Below are positions 9,157 through 18,052 of a stretch of DNA of 64,000 nt, piece by piece. The notes under the pieces are model-generated. The model worked only from the letters and a program-made list of their open reading frames with translations. It was not told the DNA's origin and searched no databases. How positions within the stretch are numbered: position 1 is the first letter of the stretch; the number at the start of each line of letters is the position of its first letter. Source of the DNA: Bacteroidaceae bacterium. GTDB taxonomy: Bacteria; Bacteroidota; Bacteroidia; Bacteroidales; Bacteroidaceae. The position numbers and the translations under genes were made by a program. Location: positions 1 to 64,000 of the forward strand of contig JAGASY010000107.1 in NCBI GenBank assembly GCA_017621515.1. The letters are read 5' to 3'.

Positions 9157-10131
9157 ATGAATCCATTACAACAAATAAGGAAGCCTATAGAGAAGGAGAT
9201 GGAACGCTATGGAGAGGTGTTCGATACTTGTCTTAGGCATAAAACCCCGTTTCTGAACGAAGTGCTGAAGATGATAGGAGCGCGTAAAGGCAAGATGATG
9301 CGACCTATGCTTACGCTTCTCTCCGCCAAACTGTTCGGTGAGGTGGGGGAATCTGCTATATATGCTGCTGCTGCATTTGAATTTTTCCATACGGCAAGCC
9401 TTGTTCATGACGATGTAGTGGACGAGAGTGACCGGAGGCGCGGACAGTCGTCCGTGAATGGAGCCTACGGCAACAAAGTGGCAGTGCTTATTGGCGATTA
9501 TGTCCTGACAAACAGTCTGCTCAATGCCGCTGCTACGGGCAATCTGCGTTTTGTGGAAATGGTATCAGTGACTGCACAGAAGCTTGTAGATGGAGAGCTG
9601 TTACAGCTCAACAGCGTGCATAACACAGAAATCTCCGAAGATGTATATTTGAATATAATAGACAATAAGACGGCGGCATTGTTCGCTTCCTGCTGTGAGA
9701 GCGGGGCGGTGGCTTCAGGAGCTTCCGATGATGATGTGGCGAATATGCGCACGTTTGGAACAACCATAGGCAGATGTTTTCAGATAAGGGATGACATGTT
9801 CGATTACGAGCATGACGATTCTATAGGCAAGCCTACCGGAAACGACATGAAGGAAGGCAAGCTCACATTGCCGGTTATTTATGCTTTGAAAAGTAAAGGC
9901 GACGAAGATATGTTCAGTCTGGCAAGAAAGGTGAAGAATGGACTGGCTTCTGCCGAAGACATTGAGCGGCTTGTGACTTTTACAAAGGAAAGCGGCGGCA
10001 TTGAATATGCTGCAAATGTGATGAACAGATACGCTGATGATGCCAAAAAACTTCTTGACCGTTATCCTGATAGTGAGGTGAAGCAATCTCTTATCGCATT
10101 TGTCGATTATGTCATAGCACGTTCTGTATAG
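9157..10131 (+). CDS. Polyprenyl diphosphate synthase (trans-isoprenyl chain elongation)
   Basis: A 324-residue all-alpha enzyme that condenses isopentenyl diphosphate units onto an allylic primer; in Bacteroidales it most likely makes the menaquinone side chain. The first Asp-rich motif DDVVDESDRRR (at about 88-98) and the second DDMFDYEHDD are both intact, as is the downstream GKPTGNDMKEGK. Two Ala-rich stretches precede and follow the first motif. Length and motifs match octaprenyl/heptaprenyl synthases (IspB/HepT type); the chain length cannot be predicted here. A terminator follows. Confidence 0.9.
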   Translation: MNPLQQIRKPIEKEMERYGEVFDTCLRHKTPFLNEVLKMIGARKGKMMRPMLTLLSAKLFGEVGESAIYAAAAFEFFHTASLVHDDVVDESDRRRGQSSVNGAYGNKVAVLIGDYVLTNSLLNAAATGNLRFVEMVSVTAQKLVDGELLQLNSVHNTEISEDVYLNIIDNKTAALFASCCESGAVASGASDDDVANMRTFGTTIGRCFQIRDDMFDYEHDDSIGKPTGNDMKEGKLTLPVIYALKSKGDEDMFSLARKVKNGLASAEDIERLVTFTKESGGIEYAANVMNRYADDAKKLLDRYPDSEVKQSLIAFVDYVIARSV

Positions 10132-10184
10132 CTTTTCCTTTTTCTTTCTCTTATATAAGTAAGATGGTAGCCTTGGGATATTTT

Positions 10185-10232
10185 CATGGCACTGACTCCG
10201 AACAAATTACATTCTTCGGTGTCAGTGCCATG
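10185..10232 (+). terminator. Hairpin after the polyprenyl synthase gene
   Basis: Arms 10185-10202 and 10215-10232 pair at 17 of 18 positions around a 12-base loop. A T-rich stretch (GGCTTTTTAGG) follows. This is a probable terminator. Confidence 0.7.
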
Positions 10233-10420
10233 AGGCTTTTTAGGAAGAGGTGTGTAGTGCTGGCTCCGAATCACAAACTTGGCTTTTCTCCTTAGTTTAG
10301 GTGATTGCGGAATAGGAGCAATTGTGAATTTTGTAACGAAGAAGTCTGTGAATACATCCACTAAAATCTGTTGGATAAACCATTAAAAATATTGAAAAAA
10401 CATACTAAAATTCCTTTTTT
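10233..10420. repeat. Degenerate remnants of family S/H sequence left of L copy 1
   Basis: GATTGCGGAATAGGAGCAAT (10300-10319) is shared in reverse complement with the family S remnant at 34.46 kb, and AGTCTGTGAATACATCCACT is a variant of the AGTCTGTCGA motif. There is no hairpin as clean as at other copies and no coding potential. Confidence 0.45.
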
Positions 10421-11215
10421 TCAATTTGACAAAATGATATTTTCGCTCAAAATGAAAATTTAACACTTAGAGCTGTTTTTCGTCGAGGATGAAAAGATGA
10501 AAATTTTATCTTTGAGATAAGTGGTTGATAATCAGTATGATATAAAATTTTCTAAAATGCTCAAAAAAATGCGCCGGACACAATTTTTTGAGCATTTTGT
10601 GCGTTCTGATAATATGTTGATTACTAATATATTACATACAAATTCATCATTTTTATCCTCAAATGCCCTCAAGAATCAGCTCACTTTTAAGTTTTTGTTT
10701 AGACACACTTTTCAAGTAGAAATTTATACACTTTTTAATATTTCACCCGCTCCCTGCTGTCTGTTTTTCCGCTTCCCACTGTTTTTATTTTTTCAGCGCG
10801 CTGTTTTCAAATTTTCAGCGCACAGTGAAAGATTTTCTACTGCGCTGCAAATAAAATTGCAGTGCGCTGTGAAGAAAAAAACTGTGCGCTGGAAATTTGA
10901 AGACTTAGTACTTTTTTTCAAAAGACTCTTCACCGGAGATAAATAAATGTAAAGGAACTGTCTGAAAAAGAAACACTATTTCACATTTCACAGAGCCTCC
11001 AGAGAATGCACATAGAATCCCCGTTCTTCGATAAAAGTTCGTTGAGCTTCATTTTGGAGCGTTCCAGAGGGCTTAGAATTTTAACATTTGACAAAATCAG
11101 AAAGATGGTGTTTTTGAAATAAAATCAGCAAATATGAATCGAAATAGCTAATTTTGTTATCATTTTGTCAGATAATAATTCTGTTAAAAAATATATATAA
11201 ATAATTTTGCTATGG
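10421..11215 (+). repeat. Family L dispersed intergenic element, copy 1
   Basis: A 795-bp copy between the landmarks TCAATTTGACAAAATGAT (left) and TATGG (right). A 15-bp perfect stem lies at 10554-10568 with 10584-10598. The GCGC-rich block is at about 10795-10895 and the most conserved 60-bp block at 11046-11105 (identical to copy 5). Similarity may extend about 20 bp further left. The TGACAAAATGAT near the left end is inverted near the right end as ATCATTTTGTCA. It contains a 141-codon open frame, but the other copies do not preserve it, so I treat the element as non-coding. Confidence 0.9.
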
Positions 11216-11218
11216 AAG

Positions 11219-11295
11219 TTTTTGTGGGTGTATTCAATAGCAAGAGGAGTCTATCGAGAACACCTGTTTCAATCTACTGAATACACCCACAAAAA
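11219..11295. repeat. Family H hairpin (GTGGGTGTATTCA arms)
   Basis: Arms 11219-11236 and 11278-11295 are a perfect 18-bp inverted repeat, extendable to 22 bp with one mismatch. The loop holds GAGGAGTCTATCGAGAACAC, a variant of the AGTCTGTCGA motif. It lies directly after L copy 1 and before the end of deoC (-), so it may also terminate deoC transcription. Confidence 0.75.
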
Positions 11296-11326
11296 AACTA
11301 TGTTCAATTTCTATCTGAATTTATCC

Positions 11327-12274
11327 TTAGAAGAACTTGATTTCTTCTCCGACAATCTCACTAAGCAGCTTGTTTGCAAGACTGCTGGTCCCAAGACGCA
11401 ACATGGTGTTGTTAAGCCATTTCTCGCCGAGAACCTCTTTTACGATGGTGTAGTAGGTGAGTGCGTCTTCTACAGTCTTCATTCCTCCTGCCGGCTTCAA
11501 GCCTATTTGTATGCCGGTCTGCTCGTAATACTCCTTGATTGCCTGACACATGACAAATGCAGCCTCCGGAGTAGCAGCTGGTTCAAGTTTTCCTGTGGAA
11601 GTTTTTATGTAGTCTGCACCAGAATACATTGCCAAGATGGAGGCTTTTTTGATGTTTGCAGCAGTCTTCAGGCAGCCTGTTTCAAGTATGACTTTCAGCT
11701 TGCGTTCGCCGCATACAGCTTTCAGTTCTGAAATCTCATCTGCAACACCTTCGTAATCTTCTGAGAGAAATTTGCCCACGGGCATAACAATGTCTATCTC
11801 TGTGGCACCATCGTGGATTGCCATTGCCGTTTCTGCCACTTTCACTTCGATGAATGTCTGTGAAGATGGAAAACTACCTGATACACAGGCTATTTCTATG
11901 TTCTCGTTTTCAAGACTGTCGTGGCATATCTTGGCGAAGTTTGGATATACGCACACGGTGGCAACATGCCCTAATTCCGGGTATTTTGTGTCGAACTCAT
12001 TGACTTTCTCAATGAATTTCAGTACGTTCTCTTCGTTGTCCGTAGTCTTCAAGGTGGTCAGCTCTACACTGTTCAAAAGAAATTTCTTAACCTCTTTGGT
12101 GTTGTTCTCTTGAAGATGGTGGGCGAGTAGGGTGGCAACTTGGTTCTTCACTTTCTCGTCATTGACATCGAGGTTGTACTTCTTGAATGCCTGAGTAAAC
12201 TTGCTTTCTGTGCTGTTCTCATGCTCATGTTCGCAGTCGCAGGAGCAGTCGTGGTGATGATGAATATGTTCCAT
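11327..12274 (-). CDS. deoC: Deoxyribose-phosphate aldolase with His/Cys-rich N-terminus
   Basis: A 315-residue class I aldolase that splits 2-deoxyribose 5-phosphate into glyceraldehyde 3-phosphate and acetaldehyde during nucleoside breakdown. The Schiff-base lysine motif GADYIKTSTGK and the VILETG strand with its catalytic acid context are present in the TIM-barrel domain (about 60-300). The first 18 residues are odd: His 3, 5, 6, 7, 8, 16 and 18 and Cys 10, 12 and 14, a possible metal-binding tail. No later Met could start a complete enzyme, so the tail is real unless a non-ATG start is used. It is the last gene of a dtd-mazG-like-deoC operon. Confidence 0.92.
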   Translation of the reverse strand: MEHIHHHHDCSCDCEHEHENSTESKFTQAFKKYNLDVNDEKVKNQVATLLAHHLQENNTKEVKKFLLNSVELTTLKTTDNEENVLKFIEKVNEFDTKYPELGHVATVCVYPNFAKICHDSLENENIEIACVSGSFPSSQTFIEVKVAETAMAIHDGATEIDIVMPVGKFLSEDYEGVADEISELKAVCGERKLKVILETGCLKTAANIKKASILAMYSGADYIKTSTGKLEPAATPEAAFVMCQAIKEYYEQTGIQIGLKPAGGMKTVEDALTYYTIVKEVLGEKWLNNTMLRLGTSSLANKLLSEIVGEEIKFF

Positions 12275-12323
12275 TTGTTGATATTTTTGTGTTCCTGATT
12301 CGTCTTTTGAATGCTCAGGAGAG

Positions 12324-12644
12324 TTAAAGCTTATGATTGTTTTTATGTCTTTCGCTGTCGCGTTCTGTCTTCTTGCGTAGGTTTGCTTCGAATGCTTCCG
12401 TGAGGTTCACACCAGTCTGGTTGGCGAGGCAGCATAATACCCACAGGATGTCAGCCATTTCGTCTGCCATGTTGTCTTTCTCTCCGGTCTTGAAGGACTG
12501 GTCACCGTATTTTCGTGCCATTACTCTTGCCAGCTCTCCGACTTCCTCTGTAAGGATTGTCATATTGGTTAGTTCGCTGAAATAGCGCACTCCGTATGTC
12601 TTTATCCATTTGTCAACGGAGTCTTGTATCTCGTTTAATGTCAT
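12324..12644 (-). CDS. MazG-like nucleotide pyrophosphohydrolase
   Basis: A 106-residue all-alpha NTP pyrophosphohydrolase of the MazG/RS21-C6 type, which hydrolyses (d)NTPs to monophosphates for pool cleaning. The metal-binding signature is visible: EEVGELARV in the first helix pair and EMADILWVLCCLAN (the ExxD motif) in the second. The size matches single-domain family members. It lies between dtd and deoC, 49 bp before deoC, on the same strand. Cytoplasmic. Confidence 0.85.
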   Translation of the reverse strand: MTLNEIQDSVDKWIKTYGVRYFSELTNMTILTEEVGELARVMARKYGDQSFKTGEKDNMADEMADILWVLCCLANQTGVNLTEAFEANLRKKTERDSERHKNNHKL

Positions 12645-12713
12645 AGTAGTGCCTTGTTTTGTTGTAATGCGTATTGATTCCGGGTGTTTTGTTGGCGGAT
12701 AGCAGATGCAGGT

Positions 12714-13166
12714 TTATTCCTTGTTCTTTGTGTCCATACAGATGGTTACCGGTCCGTCATTCAGCAGTTCAACTTGCATGTCTGCACCGAACTCACCGGT
12801 TTTGACCGGTTTTCCGAGAGTTTCCCCAAGCACAGTGCAGAATCGCTCATAGAGTGGTACTGTCACTTCGTGACTACCGGCGCGCAGGTAAGACGGGCGG
12901 TTGCCTTTTTTATATGAAGCCCACAGTGTGAATTGGCTTATGACAAGAATTTCGCCGTTTATATCTGCTATGGATTTGTTCATGACGTGGTTCTCGTCGT
13001 CAAACACGCGAAGACCCACAATCTTTCTACTGAGCCACTGTATGTCCTCTTCTGTGTCCGCTTCTCCTATGCCTATAAGCACCAGAAAGCCTTGTTCGAT
13101 GCTCGATTTCATCTCTCCGCCGATTGTGACGGAAGCGTGGCTGACACGCTGTATCACTGCTCTCAT
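12714..13166 (-). CDS. dtd: D-aminoacyl-tRNA deacylase
   Basis: A 150-residue proofreading enzyme that frees tRNA from mischarged D-amino acids and glycine. The start is set at 13166 because the family begins MRAVIQRVSHASV; an upstream in-frame Met would add 12 non-conserved residues. The two catalytic motifs are present: SQFTLWASYKKGNRPSY and the C-terminal NDGPVT. A minus-strand -7 box at 13200-13207 precedes it by 34 bp. First gene of the dtd-mazG-like-deoC group. Confidence 0.95.
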   Translation of the reverse strand: MRAVIQRVSHASVTIGGEMKSSIEQGFLVLIGIGEADTEEDIQWLSRKIVGLRVFDDENHVMNKSIADINGEILVISQFTLWASYKKGNRPSYLRAGSHEVTVPLYERFCTVLGETLGKPVKTGEFGADMQVELLNDGPVTICMDTKNKE

Positions 13167-13199
13167 TCTTCTTAACCTATTGTTTTTTGTTTTCTGTGG

Positions 13200-13207
13200 C
13201 AAAAATA
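13200..13207 (-). promoter_or_regulatory. -7 box TATTTTTG for the dtd operon
   Basis: On the minus strand TATTTTTGC matches the consensus, 33 bp before the dtd start at 13166. This supports the shorter dtd start: the longer start at 13202 would lie inside the box. Confidence 0.65.
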
Positions 13208-13351
13208 GGAAAAGAATGTGAAATGGGGGATGTTTAGGGTAAATATTATTCTGAAAGGTGAGGTGTGGCGGTGGTAAAAACTTCTTTTTCCCGTTTCTCG
13301 GATAGTCAATATTTACGCAGCGGAGGGGTGTGAAAGGGTAGGAGAATGCGG

Positions 13352-15166
13352 TTATTTCAGCCCTTCTTTCAATATCTTCGCTTTAGCTTTTCCGATGATT
13401 TCTGCAATCTCTTCTTCTGATGCCTCACGTATTCTTTTTACGCTCTTGAACTTGTTGAGAAGTGTGGTTTTGGTGGTGCTGCCGATTCCCTTGATGCAGT
13501 CCAGTGCAGAGGCTATCTGGTGTTTGCTCCTCTTGTCGCGGTGGAATGTGATGGCAAATCGATGAACCTCGTCCTGTATGCGGGTGAGGAACTGGAACAG
13601 CGGACTGTTCATTTCTATGCCGATTGTCTGCTGGGGAAAACCGTATAGAAGTTTGGAAGTGCGGTGACGGTTGTCCTTTGCCAGACCTGCAATGGGAATA
13701 TTCAGATGCAGCTCGTCCTCTATCACCTTGCGCACGATTTCCATTTGCCCTTTACCGCCATCGGTGATGATAAGGTCGGGCAGGGGAGAACATTCCTCTA
13801 TGGCGCGTGAATAGCGGCGGTGTACTACCTCGCTCATTGAAGCATAGTCGTCAGGTCCTACAACCGTCTTTATATTGTATTTCCGGTAGTCATTCTTTGA
13901 CGGTTTTGCCTTTTTGAATACTACACATCCTGCTACTGCATCAGTTCCGGATATATTAGAATTGTCGAAACATTCTATATGCATAGGGAGTTTGGGGAGT
14001 CCTAATTTGTTTTGCAACTCTTTCATCAGGTTCACGCTGCGCTGTTCGGGATTCAGCTTTTCAGCCTGTTTCATGCGGTCAAACCTGTATTGTCTTACAT
14101 TCATGAGGGAAAGGTCGAGAAGATGTTTCTTGTCTCCGCGTACAGGGACTGTTATAGTTACATTCTTTAGCTCTATTTCTATGGGAAACGGTACTACAAT
14201 CTCCGGAGAATGGCTCTTGTAGCGTTCTCTCATCTCCACTATTCCGAGTGCAAGCATGTCCTCTTGTGATTCGTCCATGCGCTTTTTGAACTCAAAAGTA
14301 AAGGCTTGATTGATGCAGCCGTTAGTAATATGCAAGTAGTTTATGAACGCAGATTTTTCGTCGTCAGCAATAGAAAAGACGTCTATATTGTGGTAGGAAT
14401 GTGCAATCACCTCGCTCTTTTCGCAGAAATCCAAAGCCAGATCGTATTTCTTTTTAAGTTCCATTGCTTCTTCAAACCGCATTTCTTCTGCCAACTGCTG
14501 CATTTCTGCCATCATTTTTTCGCATACTCTGCGTGTATTCCCTTTGAGAATCTCGCGCACTTCCTTTATGCTTTCCATATATTCCTCTCGTGTCTGCAAG
14601 CCTACACAAGGTGCTTTGCAGTTCTTTATGTGGTACTCCAAGCAAGTCTGGAACTTCCCTTTGCGAATCATCTCTTCGGTCATGGGCATTCTGCATCTTC
14701 TTAGCGGATACATTTTCCCGATAAGTTCGAGCATATTGTTGAGAGTGCCTGCGTGGCTGAAAGGTCCGTAATATGTGGAGCCGTCGTTGAGAATCTTTCT
14801 TGTCTTGAATACTCTCGGAAAATATTCATTCGTCACACATACGGAAGGGTAGGACTTATCGTCTTTTAGAAGAATGTTGTATTTCGGTTTGTATTTCTTG
14901 ATAAGATTGTTCTCAAGCAGAAGAGCGTCTTCCTCTGTGGGCACAACCACATAGTTTATGTCCTGAATTTTGCTTACAAGAATCTGTGTCTTTCGGGAGT
15001 TCACTGTTTTCAGAAAATAGGAACTGACCCTTCGTTTTAAGTTCTTGGCTTTGCCTACATAGATGATGGTCTTGTGCTCATCAAAGTATTGGTAGCATCC
15101 CGGGCTTTCCGGCATGTTCAGAACAATGTTCTTAAGTCGTGCAATTCTCTCTTCTTCCTTCTTCAT
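13352..15166 (-). CDS. uvrC: UvrABC excinuclease subunit C
   Basis: A 604-residue nuclease subunit that makes both incisions around bulky DNA lesions. Order: GIY-YIG endonuclease (about 15-95, with CYQYFDEHKTIIYVGKAKNL); UVR motif around 200-235; RNase H-like nuclease domain (CFDNSNISGTDAVAG, with LPDLIITDGGKGQ); C-terminal tandem HhH (IKGIGSTTKTTLLNKF). The length is normal (about 600). A parS-like palindrome lies about 100 bp upstream of its start. Confidence 0.97.
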   Translation of the reverse strand: MKKEEERIARLKNIVLNMPESPGCYQYFDEHKTIIYVGKAKNLKRRVSSYFLKTVNSRKTQILVSKIQDINYVVVPTEEDALLLENNLIKKYKPKYNILLKDDKSYPSVCVTNEYFPRVFKTRKILNDGSTYYGPFSHAGTLNNMLELIGKMYPLRRCRMPMTEEMIRKGKFQTCLEYHIKNCKAPCVGLQTREEYMESIKEVREILKGNTRRVCEKMMAEMQQLAEEMRFEEAMELKKKYDLALDFCEKSEVIAHSYHNIDVFSIADDEKSAFINYLHITNGCINQAFTFEFKKRMDESQEDMLALGIVEMRERYKSHSPEIVVPFPIEIELKNVTITVPVRGDKKHLLDLSLMNVRQYRFDRMKQAEKLNPEQRSVNLMKELQNKLGLPKLPMHIECFDNSNISGTDAVAGCVVFKKAKPSKNDYRKYNIKTVVGPDDYASMSEVVHRRYSRAIEECSPLPDLIITDGGKGQMEIVRKVIEDELHLNIPIAGLAKDNRHRTSKLLYGFPQQTIGIEMNSPLFQFLTRIQDEVHRFAITFHRDKRSKHQIASALDCIKGIGSTTKTTLLNKFKSVKRIREASEEEIAEIIGKAKAKILKEGLK

Positions 15167-15264
15167 AAAAGTCTTTTTACGGTCTTGAAGTTGCCCTTAC
15201 GGTCGTTCAGTTTATGTGTTTAGTTTTCCGTATGTTATGCAGTGTCTTCTTTGCTTTAACTTTA

Positions 15265-15300
15265 AGCGCGTAAATGTTCCACGTGGAACATTTACGCGCT
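15265..15300. promoter_or_regulatory. parS: parS-like ParB-binding site inside a 36-bp perfect palindrome
   Basis: The core TGTTCCACGTGGAACA (15275-15290) matches the parS consensus TGTTNCACGTGNAACA. The palindrome extends perfectly to 36 bp. It lies between uvrC and apt, outside both genes. ParB (Spo0J) dimers bind such sites near the origin to drive chromosome segregation. It could also form a hairpin at the end of the apt transcript, though there is no T-run. Confidence 0.8.
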
Positions 15301-15313
15301 AACTTTCAAAGAA

Positions 15314-15844
15314 TCAAAGACTCATAAGAGTGGTTATCTCAATGTCGTTCCCGATAAACTCTCTTCCTTTCAAACCTTCGTCGCGGATTTCAATAATGAA
15401 ATTCATGTAACACTTCTTCGGGTTGAATTTCTTTACCAAGTCCCATGCTGCCTTGATGGTTCCTCCTGTAGCCAGAAGGTCGTCGTGTATCAGCACCACA
15501 TCGTCTTCCGTAATGGCATCGCGGTGTATTTCGATGGTATCTGTTCCGTATTCTTTTGAGAAACTTTGGCTGACCGTGTCTGCTGGCAGCTTGCCCGGCT
15601 TGCGGCACATAACAAGTCCTGCCCCTATTTTGCGCGCCAGAATGGCTCCCATGATGAATCCGCGAGATTCTATGCCCACCACTTTGGTTATACCTTTGTC
15701 CTTGTAGATTTCGTACAGTTCCTCTTCCATTATCTCAAGGCATTCTGGATTTTTGAATAATGTGGTCACATCGCGAAAGAGTATTCCTTGTTTCGGAAAG
15801 TCCTCAACCGTTCTCAGATTCTTTAGTAGTACTTCGTTGTTCAT
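15314..15844 (-). CDS. apt: Adenine phosphoribosyltransferase
   Basis: A 176-residue type I phosphoribosyltransferase that salvages adenine to AMP using PRPP. The PRPP-binding motif VVLIHDDLLATGGT and the family stretch IESRGFIMGAILARKIGAGL are intact. The length is normal. It is flanked on both sides by parS consensus sites (15275-15290 and 15984-15999), and its neighbours uvrC and mnmG are on the same strand. Cytoplasmic. Confidence 0.96.
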   Translation of the reverse strand: MNNEVLLKNLRTVEDFPKQGILFRDVTTLFKNPECLEIMEEELYEIYKDKGITKVVGIESRGFIMGAILARKIGAGLVMCRKPGKLPADTVSQSFSKEYGTDTIEIHRDAITEDDVVLIHDDLLATGGTIKAAWDLVKKFNPKKCYMNFIIEIRDEGLKGREFIGNDIEITTLMSL

Positions 15845-15983
15845 TATTTACTTTGTTTTGTTTGTATGTTAGTTTTGTCCTGACGATATTTCCTTACCGT
15901 AGTTCTGAAGAATGTGGCTTCTTGAAGTGTTACCTTCAGCAAATCTTTATAATTCGTTGATCTAAAGCCTCTAAAAGGTCTTT

Positions 15984-15999
15984 TGTTTCACGTGAAACA
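15984..15999. promoter_or_regulatory. parS: parS site (canonical ParB-binding palindrome)
   Basis: TGTTTCACGTGAAACA is the exact 16-bp canonical parS found in many bacteria. It lies in the 224-bp spacer between the end of mnmG and the start of apt, 140 bp before apt and 709 bp from the first site. Confidence 0.9.
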
Positions 16000-16068
16000 T
16001 GAATCTGACGAAATATCTTCTTTTATTGGATGGAATATCGCCCGTCCCTTCTCTCTGCTTCTTTGTTC

Positions 16069-17940
16069 CTATCTTCCCAACAGCACGAGCAGTACGTTTA
16101 TGTCGCTTGGCGACACTCCCGGTATGCGGCTTGCCTGTGCCAGATTCTCCGGGTCTATGGCAGCTAACTTTTGTCTTGCCTCGATGGTGATTTGCTTCAT
16201 TGCTGCATAGTCGAACTTTCCTTTTATCTTGATGTTTTCAAGGCGAAGCATTTTGTCGGCAATCATTTGCTCTCTTTCTATGTATCCCTTGTATTTGATT
16301 AGAATCTCCGCAGCTTCTGTGACCTCTTCTTTCCGGTCTGTAATTTTCTCAATCTCGTTCTGGAACGGAATGATGTGCGGAGCAATGTTCTCGATGGTTA
16401 TCTGTGGACGTCCTATGAGTTCTGAAAGTTTACATCCTTGTCGAAGTGGGGTTGTCCCGATGGCTTCAAGCGCATTGTTTATGAGCGCAGGTTTTAGAGA
16501 AAAATTATCAGTGAAGTCGAGCAATCTCTCTATCGCTTTCTTTTTCTCTTCCATGCGCTGATAGCGTGCTGTGGTGGCAAGCCCTATTTTGTAACTCTTC
16601 TCTGTCAGTCGCATGTCTGCATCGTCCTGACGAAGAAGAATGCGGTACTCCGCGCGTGAGGTGAACATTCTGTACGGTTCGTCAACACCTTTGGTAACAA
16701 GGTCGTCAATGAGAACTCCGATATATGCCTCATTCCTGTTCAGAATGAAAGAGCCGTTTCCGCCACACTTCAGTGCAGCGTTTATTCCCGCCATGAGTCC
16801 CTGTCCGGCAGCCTCTTCATATCCCGTTGTTCCGTTCACCTGTCCGGCAAAGTATAGCCCTTCTATTATTTTCGATTCAAGAGTATGCTTCAGTTGTGTC
16901 GGGTCGAAGAAATCATATTCAATGGCATATCCCGGTCTATAAACAACCATGTCTCTGAAACAAGGTATGCGTCTGAGCGCATTGATTTGTATGTCCATCG
17001 GCAGCGAAGACGAGAAACCGTTCAGATACATCTCATTCGTTGTTTCGCCTTCCGGTTCCAGAAACAGCTGATGCCGGTCTTTGTCGGGGAACGTATGCAG
17101 CTTGGTTTCTATGCTTGGGCAATAGCGCGGTCCGATGCTCTGAATCTGTCCGTTGTAGAGTGGGGAATCTGCAAACCCCGAGCGCAGTATTTCATGCACC
17201 TCTTCACTCGTATAGCATGTCCAGCATGGAAGCTGCGCCAGTTTCCGCCTTTCTCCCATGAACGAAAAAGCATGGAAATCGTTTTCTCCCTCTTGAATCT
17301 CCATCAGGCTGAAGTCAACACTTCTCTTGTCGATTCTTACCGGAGTACCGGTTTTCATTCTTCCCGCTTTTATACCGTGGGCAGTAATCGATTCTGTGAG
17401 CATCAGCGAGGCGGGCTCCGCCATGCGTCCTCCCTGCAGTTTGGTGCGTCCGATGTGCATCAGTCCGTTCAGGAATGTGCCGGCGGTGATGATAACACAT
17501 CTTGCCTTGAACTCGGCACCGAGGAATGTCCTTACTCCCTTTACCTCCCCTTTATCTACCATCAGCTCCTTCACTTGGTCTTGCCAGATATGCAGGTTCT
17601 CCGTGTTTTCCAGAATGCCTCTCCACGTGTGTATGAATTTCTCTCTGTCACATTGTGCACGCGGACTCCATACGGCAGGACCTTTTGAACGGTTAAGCAT
17701 ACGGAACTGTAGTGCGCACCGGTCTGTTACGATTCCCGTATGCCCGCCGAGCGCATCGATTTCACGTACAATCTGTCCTTTGGCTATTCCTCCGATGGCG
17801 GGGTTACAACTCATCTGTGCAATCTTGTTCATGTCCATTGTAATCAGGCATGTCTTTGCACCCAGTCGTGCGGAAGCTGCAGCAGCTTCGCATCCGGCAT
17901 GACCTGCCCCTACAACAATAACGTCATAATTGAAAACCAT
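16069..17940 (-). CDS. mnmG: tRNA uridine 5-carboxymethylaminomethyl modification enzyme
   Basis: A 623-residue FAD protein (formerly GidA) that with MnmE modifies the wobble uridine of tRNAs. The N-terminal FAD motif VVGAGHAGCEAA, the family stretch SCNPAIGGIAKGQIVREIDALGG and the PGYAIEYDF motif are visible, and the C-terminal helical domain is complete. In many bacteria this gene lies next to the replication origin, which fits the two parS sites just downstream. The -7 box at 17968-17975 is 28 bp before the start. Confidence 0.97.
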   Translation of the reverse strand: MVFNYDVIVVGAGHAGCEAAAASARLGAKTCLITMDMNKIAQMSCNPAIGGIAKGQIVREIDALGGHTGIVTDRCALQFRMLNRSKGPAVWSPRAQCDREKFIHTWRGILENTENLHIWQDQVKELMVDKGEVKGVRTFLGAEFKARCVIITAGTFLNGLMHIGRTKLQGGRMAEPASLMLTESITAHGIKAGRMKTGTPVRIDKRSVDFSLMEIQEGENDFHAFSFMGERRKLAQLPCWTCYTSEEVHEILRSGFADSPLYNGQIQSIGPRYCPSIETKLHTFPDKDRHQLFLEPEGETTNEMYLNGFSSSLPMDIQINALRRIPCFRDMVVYRPGYAIEYDFFDPTQLKHTLESKIIEGLYFAGQVNGTTGYEEAAGQGLMAGINAALKCGGNGSFILNRNEAYIGVLIDDLVTKGVDEPYRMFTSRAEYRILLRQDDADMRLTEKSYKIGLATTARYQRMEEKKKAIERLLDFTDNFSLKPALINNALEAIGTTPLRQGCKLSELIGRPQITIENIAPHIIPFQNEIEKITDRKEEVTEAAEILIKYKGYIEREQMIADKMLRLENIKIKGKFDYAAMKQITIEARQKLAAIDPENLAQASRIPGVSPSDINVLLVLLGR

Positions 17941-17967
17941 TCCTTGATTTGAATTTTTTTATGGTTG

Positions 17968-17975
17968 CAAAGTTA
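17968..17975 (-). promoter_or_regulatory. -7 box TAACTTTG for mnmG
   Basis: Minus-strand TAACTTTGC matches the consensus and is 27 bp before the mnmG start. Confidence 0.65.
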
Positions 17976-18052
17976 TGAAAAAACTGAGAAACTGTTTTAC
18001 TTTTATTTGTTATAGTTGGTGTGGGGATTCATAAACTCCTCATGTAGATTTA

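Noticed and set aside
10521..10946. 141-codon open frame inside L copy 1 (and a partly similar 93-codon frame in copy 5)
   Set aside because: Other copies do not keep the frame, no family resemblance, and it crosses the hairpin and GCGC blocks.
10421..11215. Family L as an insertion sequence
   Set aside because: No transposase frame in any copy and no clear target-site duplication; the TGACAAAATGAT/ATCATTTTGTCA pair near the ends is short and not kept in copies 2 and 4.
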